This document shows positions 31,896-32,309 of a DNA stretch of 32,309 nucleotides, piece after piece. The notes below the pieces were generated by a model. The model had not been told where the DNA came from and ran no database searches. It saw nothing but the letters and a program-made list of their open reading frames with translations. The translations under genes were made by a program, and so were the position numbers. Source of the stretch: Gammaproteobacteria bacterium UBA7310 (GTDB lineage: Bacteria; Pseudomonadota; Gammaproteobacteria; Pseudomonadales; Ketobacteraceae); NCBI GenBank assembly GCA_002471665.1, contig DKQK01000005.1:54981-87289 (forward strand), given 5' to 3'. How positions within the stretch are numbered: the first letter of the stretch is position 1; the number at the start of each line of letters is the position of its first letter.

Positions 31896-32309
31896 TCAAT
31901 TACTCTTGTATGGGTATGGAGCTTTCCAACCAAGATTCGGATTAGGCCCAATTAAATCAGATAGGTCTGATTTAGGTTGAGACTGCCAGCCCAAACTCGG
32001 AGCTTTAGTTTCGAAGAATTTGATAGGTTTCATATGCATGGTAGTTATCTCACCAGTAGTTCTATCCATTCCCACCATTAAGCCCTTAGCACTGCCTTGA
32101 CCACCTGGTACTGAAACAAATGCATTTAACTCTGTGGAGAACTGACCATTCTTAATGACAGAATTTGCATCTTCTAAGTATTTGGTTAAATCGTAAGAGT
32201 TATCGCCCAGAACCTCGGCAATTTCACTTCCATGTTTCTCAAAGTGAATTACATCTTCACCAGGCTTAAATGAATAAGTTTTGTCTGGAACAACCTTTCC
32301 CGCCCCCCG
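31896..32309 (-). CDS. 3' end of a polymorphic toxin gene (partial, continues past the window)
   Basis: The frame is open from the right edge and covers the last 137 residues plus stop. It starts RGAGKVVPDKTYSF, where VVPD is the junction also found at the orphan toxin. Then come VIHFEKHGSEIAEVLGD, YLEDANSVIKNGQ, an LNAFVSVPGG/GLMVGMDRTTGEITTMHMKP beta-rich part, and a Pro/Gly/Asn tail ending YPYKSN. H-F-x-K-H-G followed by an acidic residue, a YL..A helix and a Tyr/Asp-Thr-Gly strand are typical of BECR-fold RNase toxins. That assignment is inference without a search. The N-terminal delivery domains (Rhs, CdiA or other) lie outside the window. It is coupled to a downstream immunity gene. Confidence 0.65.
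   Translation of the reverse strand, partial: RGAGKVVPDKTYSFKPGEDVIHFEKHGSEIAEVLGDNSYDLTKYLEDANSVIKNGQFSTELNAFVSVPGGQGSAKGLMVGMDRTTGEITTMHMKPIKFFETKAPSLGWQSQPKSDLSDLIGPNPNLGWKAPYPYKSN
32282..32295 (-). repeat. Cassette-junction repeat, copy 1 (in the live toxin)
   Basis: Minus strand GGTTGTTCCAGACA encodes VVPD within GAGKVVPDKT of the partial toxin gene, matching copies 2 and 3 at 12 of 14 positions. It marks the boundary between shared toxin core and variable C-terminal domain. Confidence 0.65.

Noticed and set aside
1..32309. CRISPR array, tRNA or rRNA genes, insertion sequence
   Set aside because: No regularly spaced repeats, no cloverleaf sequences and no transposase or integrase-like product were recognised. 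The three junction copies in the toxin region are too few and too far apart for CRISPR.

Overview
The window looks like chromosomal DNA of a gammaproteobacterium, probably a marine or hydrocarbon/lipid-using type. Evidence is RsuA and RsmC of gammaproteobacterial style, a GlyGly-CTERM-like anchor, OmpK/Tsx and OmpA-like barrels, and a cluster of a Baeyer-Villiger-type monooxygenase, dehydrogenases and an acyl-CoA ligase. The lineage is inference. Most genes are GC-rich and tightly packed. From about 29.6 kb the sequence becomes visibly more AT-rich. No tRNA, rRNA, CRISPR array, insertion sequence or replication origin was seen.

Layout. 1-4 kb: a TetR regulator, a CDF metal exporter and a divergent UvrD-like helicase. 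4-6 kb: cell-envelope proteins, namely a secreted His/Arg/Tyr-rich protein, a Ca-loop protein with a GlyGly-CTERM-like tail, and a 50-residue membrane protein with a strong ribosome binding site. 6.3-8.9 kb: rsuA-rsmC (16S rRNA modification) convergent with a spermidine-synthase-like protein. 9-17.3 kb: a catabolic region with a flavin oxidoreductase, a PF10118 di-iron-type hydrolase, an acyl-CoA ligase, an SDR and a BVMO, divergent from a TetR regulator and an iron-dependent alcohol dehydrogenase. A route alcohol > ketone > ester > acid > acyl-CoA can be drawn from these parts (inference). 17.3-22.3 kb: a TetR-MFP-RND efflux operon headed by a perfect 19-bp inverted repeat. 22.3-25.3 kb: an LHPP-like HAD phosphatase, an OmpK/Tsx channel and divergent guanine deaminase, suggesting purine uptake and salvage. 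25.4-28.8 kb: a c-di-GMP block with a PAS-PAS-GGDEF cyclase, a DUF2007 protein and a convergent REC-HD-GYP response regulator. 28.9-30.4 kb: an outer-membrane barrel and an SDR.

30.4-32.3 kb, the most interesting part: the 3' end of a polymorphic toxin gene entering from the right edge on the minus strand, its probable immunity gene, then a start-less second toxin C-terminus with its own probable immunity gene. A short junction sequence (minus strand AGTTGTTCCAAACA, reading VVPN/D) occurs three times: within the live toxin, at the start of the orphan toxin, and as a remnant after the second immunity gene. Each immunity gene is followed within about 10-16 nt by a junction copy. This looks like an array of spare toxin/immunity cassettes that could be swapped by recombination at the junction.
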